Both the position numbers and the translations under genes were made by a program. Below, piece by piece: positions 44,240-53,477 of a DNA stretch of 64,000 bases. The notes beneath the pieces are model-generated. The model saw only the letters and a list, made by a program, of their open reading frames with translations. It was not told the DNA's origin and searched no databases. How positions within the stretch are numbered: the stretch's first letter is position 1; each line of letters begins with the position of its first letter. The DNA is from JBFYTX01 sp963739515 (GTDB taxonomy: Bacteria > Chloroflexota > Dehalococcoidia > Dehalococcoidales > RBG-16-60-22), in NCBI GenBank assembly GCA_963739515.1, contig CAVUAO010000005.1, forward strand, positions 1 through 64,000. Direction: 5' to 3'.

Positions 44240-45654
44240 ATGGTAGTTCAAGATAAAAAAAATGGCATTGATTTTTTAAGGCAGTTAGCGTGGGGCTCCC
44301 ACGTATGTGTCTTCTACGGCACCCCAAATGACCTGGAAGATATTCTGGTGCCATATTTCCAAGCCGGCCTGTTAAATAACGAATTCTGCCTCTGGATTAC
44401 TTCAGATACCCCCGTAAAAACATCAGGCGAAGCCGGTATCAACCCGAAAATGCCGGACTTTGCCGACTATCTGGAAACAGGTCAACTGGAATTTATTTCT
44501 CATAACGATATCTATCTTCAAGACGGTATTTTCCACAAGAAAAAGGCTTTGCGTAGCTTATTCAAAAAATATAATCAAGCCATTGAGCAAGGTTATGACG
44601 GCATGAGAGTCGGCGGTTGTATGCCCTGGCTGGAAAACGGAGACTGCCTGGAGCTCAATGAGTATGAAAATATCGTAAATAATACCATCGGCAACGCCAA
44701 AACAATGACGCTATGCGCTTATCCCCTCGACAAATGCACGGCTAGTGATTTCATCGATATTATGAATACCCACAAATATGCTATCGATAAACACCATGGA
44801 AATTTTACTCTTCTCGGAAACCACGCATACCCGGCAGCGTCACCCGGCGTATCACCAGAGTGAAGAACAATATCACTCGGAAATTCAGAATCTGAGGGAA
44901 GAGTTACAGGAGGCCGAGGAAAAATTTTATAAAGCAGCCCGTGCCAGTGCGGATATTTTCATTGTCACCAGGGCAAAAGACGGCATGTTCATCGATGTCA
45001 ATGAAAGGTTTCTCCGCGTTTTCGGTTACACCCGTGACGAAGTCATCGGCCATACTTCCATCGAGTTAAAGCTCTGGGATGCCGCCATGCGTGAAAAACT
45101 TGCCGAAAAAATGAAAAGACAGGGCCGAATTCAAGATGAAGAAATAAATCTCCGCACCAAGTCAGGCGAAACGCGTACTCTGAAATACTCCATCGAATAT
45201 TATACGATGGAGGGTCAGAAATGTGCCATCTCCGTCCTGACCGATATCACCGGGCTTAAAAAGGAGGAGGAAAAAGAACGGGCCATCATCGGCACGGCTA
45301 TCGACGGTTTCTGGACGACAGATATGAATGGGAATTTCCTTGAAGTTAATGATTCATATTGCCGGATGATAGGTTACACGCGCGCCGAGCTGCTTAAGAT
45401 GTCCATCAGAGATGTCGAGGCTCTGGAACATCCCGAAGAGGTTGCTGAACACATAAAAAAAGTAATATCGCGCGGCTTCGACCGTTTCAAGACCCGGCAC
45501 CGCTGCAGGGATGGCACGGATAATCGATATCGAAATCAACACCAGTTATTATAACATCGATAAAGGGCAACTCTTCGTATTTATTCATGACCTCACCGGG
45601 CGAAAAGAAGCGGAGGATGGCCGTGACAACCCGCCTGGAAACCCGGTGGCGTAA
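44240..45654 (+). pseudogene. MEDS-PAS-PAS sensor protein, interrupted by two frameshifts
   Basis: Three frames join. Frame one (44240-44863) is a MEDS (DcmR sensory) domain: WGSHVCVFYGTPNDLEDILV, DGMRVGGCMPWLENG. Frame two (to 45554) has a short coiled coil and two PAS domains (FIDVNERFLRVFGYTRDEVIG; FLEVNDSYCRMIGYTRAEL). Frame three finishes the second PAS (IIDIEINTSYY, FVFIHDLTGRKEAE) and ends at 45654. Each break needs one extra base, near 44855-44865 and 45512-45518. Alternatively, the MEDS and PAS parts are two overlapping genes. No kinase or output domain is encoded, so output might run through the adjoining RadC-like protein. Read error is possible. Confidence 0.7.
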
Positions 45655-46399
45655 AAATATCACCAGGCTGCAGGAAAAATTTATCAGAGAAGGCTTTCAA
45701 GATTTTAAAGACAGCCAAATTATCGAGCTTTTATTGAGCATGGTCATGCCGGCTCGCAAGGCCAAACAAATGGCGATGATATGCATCGGTAGGTTCAAAA
45801 CACTCAGTAATTTTTTCAAAGCCTCCCCGATGGAATTAACGCAAATCGGCGTTACCCCTGCCTGTGTGTTCTGCATTGAGATGCTCCACAAACTGCCCAT
45901 CAAAGTCCTCCAGGAGAAAATCAGTCAACAGTCGATCTACGATTCTCCTCAGGATATTTTCGATTATTTCTACTATTCCATGAGAGACCTCGATAAAGAG
46001 GTCTTTAAAATCATGTTTCTCAACGCCCGGAACCAGATTATGGAGGTCATCGATGTTTTCGAAGGAACGGCGGATAAAATCACGGTCAACCCGCGCGAGG
46101 TCATCGAAAGTGCCATCGCCCATAACACCCGTTCCCTGGTCTTTGTCCACAACCACCCCTCCGGCGACCCCACTCCTAGTCAGGCTGATAAACAGCTGAC
46201 CCGCGACCTCGTTTTCGTCGGCGACATCCTGCAGATTAAAGTTCTCGACCACATAATCATCGGAGAAAACAGATACTTTAGCTTCGCCGGCGAGGGACTG
46301 ATTAGAGAATACGAAACGGACTTCCTGAACCTGAAATTGACGGGCACCTCTGAGGCCAAACGAAGGCTTTCCAGGGCGAGATTATCTCTCGGTATCTAG
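45617..46399 (+). CDS. RadC-like protein with degenerate HhH region
   Basis: About 260 residues; a GTG at 45623 is better spaced from the GGAGG sequence than the ATG at 45617. It is a paralogue of the 43307 gene along its whole length. The JAMM motif FVHNHPSGDPTPSQAD is intact, but the helix-hairpin-helix signature (GIG) is lost, reading LTQIGVTPACVFCIEML. Its start overlaps the end of the sensor gene, implying coupling. The protein might be a sensor-linked metalloprotease-like effector, which is speculative. Confidence 0.8.
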   Translation: MAVTTRLETRWRKNITRLQEKFIREGFQDFKDSQIIELLLSMVMPARKAKQMAMICIGRFKTLSNFFKASPMELTQIGVTPACVFCIEMLHKLPIKVLQEKISQQSIYDSPQDIFDYFYYSMRDLDKEVFKIMFLNARNQIMEVIDVFEGTADKITVNPREVIESAIAHNTRSLVFVHNHPSGDPTPSQADKQLTRDLVFVGDILQIKVLDHIIIGENRYFSFAGEGLIREYETDFLNLKLTGTSEAKRRLSRARLSLGI

Positions 46400-46939
46400 G
46401 TCATTTACCGCGGGATTTGACTCCAGTTTCCGTAGCCGCCTCTTCATTTTAAGCCCCCCGCTGAAGCCCCCCAACCCGCCGTCTGCCTCTATCACGCGGT
46501 GACACGGAATAATCACCGGGAGCGGATTCCTGGCCAATGCCTGCCCCGCTGCCCGCGTCGCTCCAGGCCTCCCCACCTGCCCCGCCACCCAGGCATAGCT
46601 CCGCGTTTGCCCGTAGGGAATAGCGCGGGCGGCGTCCCATACTCTACGTTGAAAAGTCGTGGCTCCCTCGAGGTCCAGCCTGTCGGGAAAGTCCGCCCGG
46701 TGCCCGGAAAAGTAAGCCCGGTAGCGTCCGATTAAGTCCGTAAAACGCCGCGACTCCGGTACCGCTTCCTTCAAGCTATCCCCGAGCAGACTGTATGCTC
46801 TCTCTTCCGAACTCTGAGGCAGAGTGGCACGAAGCAGGCCGGCCTCCGAGCCCAATACCCCTATCCAGCCGGCGGCGGTGTCAAAGACCACGTAGCATCG
46901 CTTATTTGAATTCCGGCTCGATGAGACCATAATCACCAT
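46382..46939 (-). CDS. ogt: Methylated-DNA-protein-cysteine methyltransferase
   Basis: About 185 residues from an ATG at 46939 (another in frame at 46930). The active-site motif is LPVIIPCHRVIEADG with the acceptor Cys, preceded by the helix-turn-helix TRSYAWVAGQVGRPGATRAAGQAL (partly quoted) and the YGQTRSY entry. It repairs O6-alkylguanine by suicidal alkyl transfer. The start overlaps the hpf 3' end by about 38 nt. Its stop overlaps the 3' end of the convergent radC-like gene by 18 nt. Confidence 0.9.
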   Translation of the reverse strand: MVIMVSSSRNSNKRCYVVFDTAAGWIGVLGSEAGLLRATLPQSSEERAYSLLGDSLKEAVPESRRFTDLIGRYRAYFSGHRADFPDRLDLEGATTFQRRVWDAARAIPYGQTRSYAWVAGQVGRPGATRAAGQALARNPLPVIIPCHRVIEADGGLGGFSGGLKMKRRLRKLESNPAVNDLDTER

Positions 46940-47450
46940 CGTTGCGCCGGTATAACAGCCGGACTTCCTGATTATTGACATCGACGTAAAGAAAGAAATC
47001 GTGGCCGAGCCTCTCCATCTGCGCGATGGCCTCTTCCCGGGACATCGGCTCGATGACGAAATGCTTGGTCTTGACGACCTTTCTCTCCATTGCCGGCCGT
47101 TCGGCGCTATTGTACTTGCCCCTGGCCAGCCGACTGCCCCGGCCCTTGTCATAGAGCTTGCCCTTATGACGCTCCAGCTGCCGGGTCATCACGCTCACCA
47201 CCCGGTCGACGGCTTTAAACAGGTCTTCGCCCCTCTCCTCCCCGTGAAAGACCGACTCGGCGATGCCGCTGTTGACCGTTACCCTCACCAGGTAGCGCTG
47301 CTGCGGCGATTTTGTTTTTTCTTCGGAAATTTCCGCTTTAATATCGATAATATCCGGCAGGTGCTTGCCGAGCTTGTTCAGCTTGCGTTCGACGTACTTC
47401 TGCGCGGTCGGTGTTAGTTCCGTATTCGTCCCCGCTATTTGCAGTTCCAT
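46902..47450 (-). CDS. hpf: Ribosome hibernation promoting factor, long form
   Basis: 182 residues. The N-terminal S30AE domain (MELQIAGTNTELTPTAQKYV, ERKLNKLGKHLP) is joined through a variable linker to the C-terminal dimerisation domain (KTKHFVIEPMSREEAIAQM, GHDFFLYVDVNNQEVRLLYRRNDG in part). The long form drives formation of 100S ribosomes in stationary phase. It is placed 15 nt after comF. Confidence 0.95.
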   Translation of the reverse strand: MELQIAGTNTELTPTAQKYVERKLNKLGKHLPDIIDIKAEISEEKTKSPQQRYLVRVTVNSGIAESVFHGEERGEDLFKAVDRVVSVMTRQLERHKGKLYDKGRGSRLARGKYNSAERPAMERKVVKTKHFVIEPMSREEAIAQMERLGHDFFLYVDVNNQEVRLLYRRNDGDYGLIEPEFK

Positions 47451-47465
47451 CTTGCCACGCTCCTT

Positions 47466-48176
47466 CTATAGTTCCAGTGCTACGGTCAGTCCCCACACCG
47501 CTGCCGCCCCGCCGGACTTCAGGACTCCGGCGCTGGCGTTGAGAGTCGCCCCGGAGGTAGACACGTCGTCCATTAAAATCACCCCCCTGCCCCGCAACCG
47601 CTCATCGACACAGGCGAAAGCCCCGGCGACGTTCTTTTGACGCTGGCTTACGCCTGCTGACCTCGCCTGCGGCAGCGCGTAGCTCCGGCGGACGAGGCAG
47701 CCTTCCTCCACGCTCAGACCGCTCAGTCGGCCCAACTCACGCGCCAGCAAAGCCGACTGGTTATAGCCGCGCTCCCGCTGGCGTTTCGGGTGCAGCGGCA
47801 CCGGCACCAGGACATCTCCCGGGACCGGGTTTTTTCTCAGGTAATCATATAACAAGCCCGCCAGCGACGGTACCAGCGCTCTCAGGTTCCGGTACTTGAG
47901 TTCGTGGACGGCCTGGCGTATCACGCCGTTGAAAAGGAACGGCGAACGTATACCATCGATTACACCCGGAGCATCGGTACACGCGCGGCAGACTAATCCC
48001 TGAGATTGGGGACGCCCGCATTTAGGGCAAATCGGAGGGATAATGACCGGCAGTTCCCGGCGGCAGGCGCGGCAGATATAATCGCCTTCTTTCCCGCAGC
48101 CAATGCACCACCGCGGGAAAAGCAGGTCAAGCGCTGCCTTCTTGAGACCGGATACCGGAGGAAGCACGTTCGCCAT
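47466..48176 (-). CDS. comF: ComF-family phosphoribosyltransferase-like protein
   Basis: 236 residues. An N-terminal zinc ribbon has CIGCGKEGDYICRACRREL and CPKCGRPQ/CRACTD; the PRTase domain holds the PRPP-binding motif VILMDDVSTSGATLNAS near 200. In naturally competent bacteria ComF takes part in DNA uptake; elsewhere it is widespread with unclear role. No other competence gene was seen nearby. Confidence 0.9.
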   Translation of the reverse strand: MANVLPPVSGLKKAALDLLFPRWCIGCGKEGDYICRACRRELPVIIPPICPKCGRPQSQGLVCRACTDAPGVIDGIRSPFLFNGVIRQAVHELKYRNLRALVPSLAGLLYDYLRKNPVPGDVLVPVPLHPKRQRERGYNQSALLARELGRLSGLSVEEGCLVRRSYALPQARSAGVSQRQKNVAGAFACVDERLRGRGVILMDDVSTSGATLNASAGVLKSGGAAAVWGLTVALEL

Positions 48177-48202
48177 CCCTAGTCGGGTATTTTTGCGTCC
48201 GT

Positions 48203-48418
48203 TTACTGGCGGGGCCGGGAGTTATGGAGCGTGCCGCTCATGATAGGTTCGTCCCTGTAGACATCACCGTTCCTGATTTTCAGGTTAAAGCCGCAATCAG
48301 GATTGGTGCAAACCCAGGCTTTATACTGGATAGATGCCCCCTGGCTGCCAAAATCCGATAGGGGCACCAGGTCTCCAGAATTGCATTTTTGACACTTGGG
48401 GAAACTTGTCTGTTCCAT
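48203..48418 (-). CDS. Small zinc-ribbon protein
   Basis: 71 residues from the ATG at 48418, which follows a strong GGGAGGAGG site. Two Cys pairs, CQKCNSGD and CTNPDCGFNLKI, could bind one zinc. The remainder is short and polar. A nucleic-acid or protein-binding role is possible. It is upstream of comF in the same direction. Confidence 0.65.
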   Translation of the reverse strand: MEQTSFPKCQKCNSGDLVPLSDFGSQGASIQYKAWVCTNPDCGFNLKIRNGDVYRDEPIMSGTLHNSRPRQ

Positions 48419-48556
48419 GGGGGTCCTCCTCCCAACCATAATAAAATAAACTGTATTAGTATAACCTGAAACGCCGGCGGTTGACAAGTGTCCTTACAGT
48501 TTAATTTCCGGCGGGCGGTTTTTCTTGAGGAAAATGTGATGGGTTTATGCGGAAAA

Positions 48557-49585
48557 CTATCGTGCAGCCGGTCGTGTTACCTGTTTTCGGTTCTGGACGA
48601 TATTGATGATGATATTGGCGATAATGGGGTCGAACTGGGTACCGCTATACCACGTTAATTCGTCGATGGCTTCCATCCGCGTAAGGGCCCGGCGGTAAGG
48701 ACGGTCGGAAATCATGGCCTGGTAAGCGTCCGCCACGGAGATAATCCTGGCGCCCAGCGGTATGTCCTTGCCGCGCACCGTCTGGCCGAGGCCCCCGCCG
48801 TCGTAACGGTCATGGTGATGGGAGATTATCTGCACGACGCTATCGTTAACGAACGGCTTGACCAGTCGCGGACCGATAACGGCATGAGTCATGATATGGC
48901 GGTACTCGCCGGGGGTCAGCTCGCGGGGCTTGTTGAGAATATCCGGGTCGACCGCGATCCTGCCCACGTCGTGGAGCAGCGCCGCCCAGCGCAGGTCCTC
49001 CGTTTCTTCCGGGGAAAGGTTGAGCTGCCGGCCGGAGGCTAAAGCCAGCTCGGCGACCGCCTGCGAATGACCTTTAATATAGACATCGAGAGATTCCAGC
49101 GTGCTGACCAGGTTCTCGATGGCGCTGAGAAACAGTTTCCGCGGCTCTACCGACCGCTCGGCGGCTTTCCGGCCCATGTCCCGCAAATAATGCTGGATTT
49201 CCAGCTCAATCTTCCGCTTGTCCAGGGTCCCGTTAACGCTCTGTAAGACCTGCTCGAAACGGAAAGGCTTGTTAATGAAATCCTGGGCGCCATCCTTGAT
49301 GCACTGTATCATAATCATGGGATTGCTCACGCCGCTGGCCATGATGACCGCCGTCTCCGGGAAACGGTTGATGATGTCCGGCAGGACGTCGTTGCCCGGC
49401 CTGCCCGGCATGTTGATGTCCATGATAACCAGGTCGGAATGGTTCGTTTCCAGCTTTTCCAGCGCCTGGTCGCCGTTCTCGGCTTCATCGCAGGTGTAAC
49501 CGCGCATGGCCAGGCCTTTATTTAAAATTTGCCTGATGGCTTCCTCGTCATCAACCAGCAGTATGCTTTCTTTCGGTTCCGTCAT
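48557..49585 (-). CDS. Response regulator with HD-GYP-type output domain
   Basis: 342 residues. The receiver has the acidic pocket LLVDDEEA, phospho-acceptor Asp in VIMDINMPG and Lys in NKPFR. The output domain has the HD motif AALLHDVGRIAVDPDIL and later metal His residues. The GYP signature is altered: where HHE..DGxGYP is expected the sequence reads HHHDRYDGGGLG, so cyclic-di-GMP hydrolysis is uncertain. No partner histidine kinase was identified in the window. Confidence 0.88.
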   Translation of the reverse strand: MTEPKESILLVDDEEAIRQILNKGLAMRGYTCDEAENGDQALEKLETNHSDLVIMDINMPGRPGNDVLPDIINRFPETAVIMASGVSNPMIMIQCIKDGAQDFINKPFRFEQVLQSVNGTLDKRKIELEIQHYLRDMGRKAAERSVEPRKLFLSAIENLVSTLESLDVYIKGHSQAVAELALASGRQLNLSPEETEDLRWAALLHDVGRIAVDPDILNKPRELTPGEYRHIMTHAVIGPRLVKPFVNDSVVQIISHHHDRYDGGGLGQTVRGKDIPLGARIISVADAYQAMISDRPYRRALTRMEAIDELTWYSGTQFDPIIANIIINIVQNRKQVTRPAAR

Positions 49586-49771
49586 TAGAGCCCCTCCCGG
49601 CCTTTCTTGGCTATCTGTTCTTATTGTAAAAGGCGGAAGCTAAACAAGACGTAAATTATGCTGCCCGCGCATAAACATTTAGTAAAAATTACCCTCTACG
49701 AAACGCCTGATGAATTGCGTCTTACAGCAAGAAAGGATTCGGGGATGAGTGAAAATATAAAAAATGCGGCT

Positions 49772-50350
49772 TTATTTTAATGCCACCGAGCTAATTCTGG
49801 TGTATATCGGCCCTTCCCTGGTGAGCTGACTCCTCATCAGGTTGACGGCCTGTACTTTCACACGGCCGCCCGCTTCCAGGGCGGTGGCGGCGACGAGCTG
49901 CCCCAGGGATTGCCTTTCTTCCGGTCCGGCTTCTTCACGGACCCTGGCCAGGGTCAGGTGGGGCGTGAAGGGACGCGCCTCCGCCGGAAAACCCAGGGGC
50001 GCCAGGGCGATATCAAAATTTTTTTGGAGTTGGGCGAGCATTTCAACCTCCCCGGTCAGCCCTACCCAGACCACCCGCACCCGCCTCTCATTGGGAAAAA
50101 CGCCGAGCCCTTTGAGCTCTATAGCAAACGGGTGTACCCCGCGGCATGCCTGTTCCATCGCCGCGGTAATCTTGGCGATTAGTTCACTGTTAATGTTGCC
50201 GAGGAACTTGAGTGTCAGGTGCATGATGGCGGGGTCGACCCACTTTACTGAAGCGCCGTTTCCCGATTTCAATTTGTCCTGCACGCGCGCGAGAACGGAC
50301 TTTGCTTCCGGGGGAAGCTCGATGGCGATAAACGATCGGATATTTTCCAT
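49772..50350 (-). CDS. thpR: RNA 2',3'-cyclic phosphodiesterase (2H family)
   Basis: 192 residues from the ATG at 50350; the frame extends upstream inside the amidohydrolase gene but has no family similarity there. The N-terminus is IRSFIAIELPPEAK. The two HxT motifs of the 2H superfamily are IMHLTLKFLGN near residue 43 and FTPHLTLARV near 128. It opens 2',3'-cyclic phosphates on RNA. It starts 8 nt after the amidohydrolase stop, suggesting an operon. Confidence 0.9.
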   Translation of the reverse strand: MENIRSFIAIELPPEAKSVLARVQDKLKSGNGASVKWVDPAIMHLTLKFLGNINSELIAKITAAMEQACRGVHPFAIELKGLGVFPNERRVRVVWVGLTGEVEMLAQLQKNFDIALAPLGFPAEARPFTPHLTLARVREEAGPEERQSLGQLVAATALEAGGRVKVQAVNLMRSQLTREGPIYTRISSVALK

Positions 50351-50358
50351 TTTTCTTT

Positions 50359-51198
50359 CTATATGCCGAGCAGTCGGCGTGCGTTGCCGGACAGTATCAG
50401 TTCGCGGTCTTCGGCGGATAGCCCTGCCGCATCGATTTCCTTGAGCAGGCGGGAGGGTGCCATTACCGGGTAGTCCGTCCCGAAGAGAATCCGGTCCGCC
50501 CCCACTAAATCGCTCACGTAGCGGTAGATTTCGGGACGATAAAGGAAAGGGGAGATGGCGGTATCGAAATAGACGTTTTCCAGCGCCTGGCGCACCTCGG
50601 GCATCAGGGTGTAAAACGGCAGGCCGCCCCCCCAATGCGCGCAGACTACCGGCAGACCTTTAAGATTGAGGATAAAGGAATACAGCTTTTCCGGCGTGGC
50701 TAACCCCTTGCCGCGGTAAAGATGACCGACGGGTTCGGAGGCATGGGTCAGCAAAATCAAATGATGTTTAATCAGTAGTTGTGAAAAAGGCTCCAGCATT
50801 TTTGGCGTCATCGTTTCGGCCGGTTGCAGGTCCGGGCGCAGCTCGCCCACCCCCTTTACGCCCCCGCGGACGCAGCGTTCTATCTCGGCGAGGGATTGGT
50901 CGTCATGGTAGGCGGATATGGCGCAGAACCCGATGAGTCTTTTCGGGTAGCGGGCGATGGATTCCAGGATATAGTCGTTGGTTTCCACGCAGAGCTCGTG
51001 GGTGCTCCAGCCGTAGTTGACCACGACGGAGACAGCGACGCCCTCGCGGTCCATGCTGGCGATGAGGTCGTCGGCGGTGGCAATGGCGTTTTTACCCGGT
51101 GCGTATATCTCGGAGAAAGCGGCGTCTCTTTCCACATAGCGGCTGCGGTTGTTTTTTACCTGCGGCGGCAGCGCATGGGTGTGGAAATCAATTATCAT
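50359..51198 (-). CDS. Amidohydrolase-2 (TIM-barrel) family protein
   Basis: 279 residues. The N-terminal metal motif is MIIDFHTHALPP; later ligands are likely in LILLTHASEP, PVVCAHWGGGLPF and ILFGTDYPVM. The family includes decarboxylases and hydrolases of aromatic or other carboxylic acids. No substrate can be assigned, but decarboxylation in catabolism is plausible. It is 29 nt downstream of the L25 gene. Confidence 0.82.
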   Translation of the reverse strand: MIIDFHTHALPPQVKNNRSRYVERDAAFSEIYAPGKNAIATADDLIASMDREGVAVSVVVNYGWSTHELCVETNDYILESIARYPKRLIGFCAISAYHDDQSLAEIERCVRGGVKGVGELRPDLQPAETMTPKMLEPFSQLLIKHHLILLTHASEPVGHLYRGKGLATPEKLYSFILNLKGLPVVCAHWGGGLPFYTLMPEVRQALENVYFDTAISPFLYRPEIYRYVSDLVGADRILFGTDYPVMAPSRLLKEIDAAGLSAEDRELILSGNARRLLGI

Positions 51199-51227
51199 TA
51201 TCGGACCACATGCCGTGGCTAAAGTCG

Positions 51228-51935
51228 CTACTTTTCTTTCTTTTCCGGCTTTTCGGTCTTTTCGGCTTTGCCGGCGGCCGCTTCACCCGTCGGTTTCTCG
51301 GCGGCGCCCTCGGCGACTGCTTCACCCTCGGCAATAACCTCTTCCGCTACTACCGGCTTCTCTTCCTCGACCTTAATGATGATTTCGGTGACCTTGGCCA
51401 CCAGCTGTTCCGGGTCGACGTGGACAATAATATCCGGGTCGAGGACGATGTCTTTGACATGGATGGCCTGTTCGAGGTCGAGCAGCCCGCTTATGTCAAC
51501 TTCTATCTGCGGCGGCACTTTTTCCGGCAAACACTCGATGCTCAGCATCGTAATGCCGTGGGAGAGCATACGCCCTTTACCCTTCATCGCCGGGGCTTCC
51601 CCTACCAGGACGATAGGCACGTCCATCGTCATCTTTTCGCCTTTTCTCACCTGATAGAAATCGACGTGGAGCAGGGTTTTGCCCAGGGCGTCACGCTGGA
51701 TTTCCCGGACGAAGACGCTTTTTGGTTCTTTATCTCCGGCGATTTTCAGGCTGACGAGGCGCGTTGTGCCGGAATGCGAAACGATTTTCTTAAGTTCGGC
51801 GGTATCGCACTGTAAGGCTAACGATTCCAGGCTATGGCCGAAGAGATGCGCCGGGGTCACACCCTGGCGGCGTAAAAACCGGTTCCGCTTACCGAGCACT
51901 TCTCTCTTCGTCGCTGTCAATTTCAAGTCTTCCAT
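51228..51935 (-). CDS. rplY: 50S ribosomal protein L25/general stress protein Ctc
   Basis: 235 residues. The N-terminal L25 domain has LTATKREVLGKRNRFLRRQG, then LLHVDFYQVRKGEKMTM. The C-terminal TL5-like beta domain (ECLPEKVPPQIEVDISGL) is followed by a Glu/Ala/Lys-rich low-complexity tail of about 45 residues ending in EKPEKKEK. It binds 5S rRNA. The long acidic-basic tail is typical of Ctc-type proteins. Confidence 0.93.
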   Translation of the reverse strand: MEDLKLTATKREVLGKRNRFLRRQGVTPAHLFGHSLESLALQCDTAELKKIVSHSGTTRLVSLKIAGDKEPKSVFVREIQRDALGKTLLHVDFYQVRKGEKMTMDVPIVLVGEAPAMKGKGRMLSHGITMLSIECLPEKVPPQIEVDISGLLDLEQAIHVKDIVLDPDIIVHVDPEQLVAKVTEIIIKVEEEKPVVAEEVIAEGEAVAEGAAEKPTGEAAAGKAEKTEKPEKKEK

Positions 51936-52079
51936 TTTTCCCCTTTCAACCTTACAATTTAACCATAAATCACGCTAAAAATCAATTTAATGAGTGAGTT
52001 TCACATTTGATTCGATATTCGCTGGGACAACCGGATGCGACGTGATATAATTCATTAACGAACGGGATGGAGAAAAATC

Positions 52080-53477
52080 TTGTTTAAGAAAATCCTGATC
52101 GCCAACCGCGGCGAAATCGCCGTCAGAATAATCCGTACCTGCTACGAGATGGGGATACGTACGGTCGCCGTCTATTCGGATATCGATGCCGATTCTCTCC
52201 ACGTCAAGCTCGCCGACGAGGCCTATGACATCGGCCCGGCGGAAGCGGCACAGAGTTACCTCAACGCCGAGAAGATTCTGGCGGTGGCCCGGAAAAGCAA
52301 CGCCGAAGCTCTGCACCCGGGCTATGGCTTTCTGGCGGAGAATCCCGAGTTCGTGCAGATGTGTGAGCAAAATGGGCTCACTTTCATCGGCCCGCCCAGC
52401 CAGTCCATGTACCAGGTAAAACCCAAGCACGCCGCCCGCAACCTGATGAATCTCCTTAATATCCCTGTTGTCCCGGGACACGACCATATTTTGCTGGACT
52501 CGACCACCGAAGGGTTCCGGCAGGTCCAGGAGGTGGCTGAAAACATCGGCTATCCGGTCATCGTTAAGCCTTCGGGTGGCGGCGGCGGCATCGGCATGAC
52601 GATTGCCCACAACCCGGAAGAACTGGGAAAAGCCGTCCGCTCCGTGGAAGAAAGAGGCCGTAAGCTCTTTGGTATCTCTTCTTTCTACGTGGAAAAGTAT
52701 CTCCCGAGCGTCAAACACGTTGAGTTTCAGGTCCTGGCCGATAAATACGGAAATGTCATTCACCTTGGTGAGCGCGATTGTTCCATTCAGCGTCGGTTTC
52801 AGAAGTTAATCGAGGAAGCTCCCTGCTCGATATTATCGCCGCATCTGAGAATGAAAATGGGTGCGGCCGCCCTGGATATTGCCCTGGCCATGAAGTATGT
52901 CAACGCCATGACCGTCGAATTCTTTTATGTTCCGGAGACGCAGGAGTTTTATTTCAACGAGGTGAACACCCGACTGCAGGTAGAGCATTGTGTCACCGAG
53001 CTCGTCACCGATGTGGATATCGTCAAAGAACAGATTAGGATCGCCGCCGGTGAGCAGCTGGCCTATACTCAGGATGATATCCATCGCAATGGCTGGGCGA
53101 TACAATGCCGCATTACCGCCGAGGACGTTTCCCGCAACTTCCTGCCCTCCCCGGGCAAAATCACCGGTTTACACCTGCCCCACGGCCTGGGGCTGAGGAT
53201 TGACGAGGGAATATACGAAGGTTATACCGTCCCGTTTTACTACGACCCGCTGCTCCTCAAGCTCATGGCCTGGGGCAAGACCAGAGAAGAAGCCATTTTA
53301 CGTATGAAGAGGGCCCTCAATGAAATGAAAATTGAGGGCATCGAGACTAATCTCTTATTTCACCGCATCACCATGGACGACCCGTTATTCTACAGCGGTA
53401 TCTATACGACCAATTTCGTGGAAAAACAACAAATCGTGCGTAAAGTGCGCGAACTCGCCAGGAAAACCCAGGAATGA
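52080..53477 (+). CDS. accC: Biotin carboxylase
   Basis: 465 residues from a TTG codon preceded by a GATGGAG site. The biotin-carboxylase domain begins KILIANRGEIAVRIIRTCYE; ATP-grasp signatures are VIVKPSGGGGGIGM and FYFNEVNTRLQVEHCVTE; the C-terminal domain ends with RKTQE. It carboxylates biotin on a carrier protein using ATP and bicarbonate. No biotin carrier or carboxyltransferase gene is adjacent; the next genes encode transketolase, whose start overlaps by 4 nt. The carboxylase partner is therefore elsewhere. Confidence 0.93.
   Translation: MFKKILIANRGEIAVRIIRTCYEMGIRTVAVYSDIDADSLHVKLADEAYDIGPAEAAQSYLNAEKILAVARKSNAEALHPGYGFLAENPEFVQMCEQNGLTFIGPPSQSMYQVKPKHAARNLMNLLNIPVVPGHDHILLDSTTEGFRQVQEVAENIGYPVIVKPSGGGGGIGMTIAHNPEELGKAVRSVEERGRKLFGISSFYVEKYLPSVKHVEFQVLADKYGNVIHLGERDCSIQRRFQKLIEEAPCSILSPHLRMKMGAAALDIALAMKYVNAMTVEFFYVPETQEFYFNEVNTRLQVEHCVTELVTDVDIVKEQIRIAAGEQLAYTQDDIHRNGWAIQCRITAEDVSRNFLPSPGKITGLHLPHGLGLRIDEGIYEGYTVPFYYDPLLLKLMAWGKTREEAILRMKRALNEMKIEGIETNLLFHRITMDDPLFYSGIYTTNFVEKQQIVRKVRELARKTQE

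Noticed and set aside
51987..52763. - strand open frame of 258 codons over accC
   Set aside because: Overlaps the biotin carboxylase, which has complete ATP-grasp motifs.
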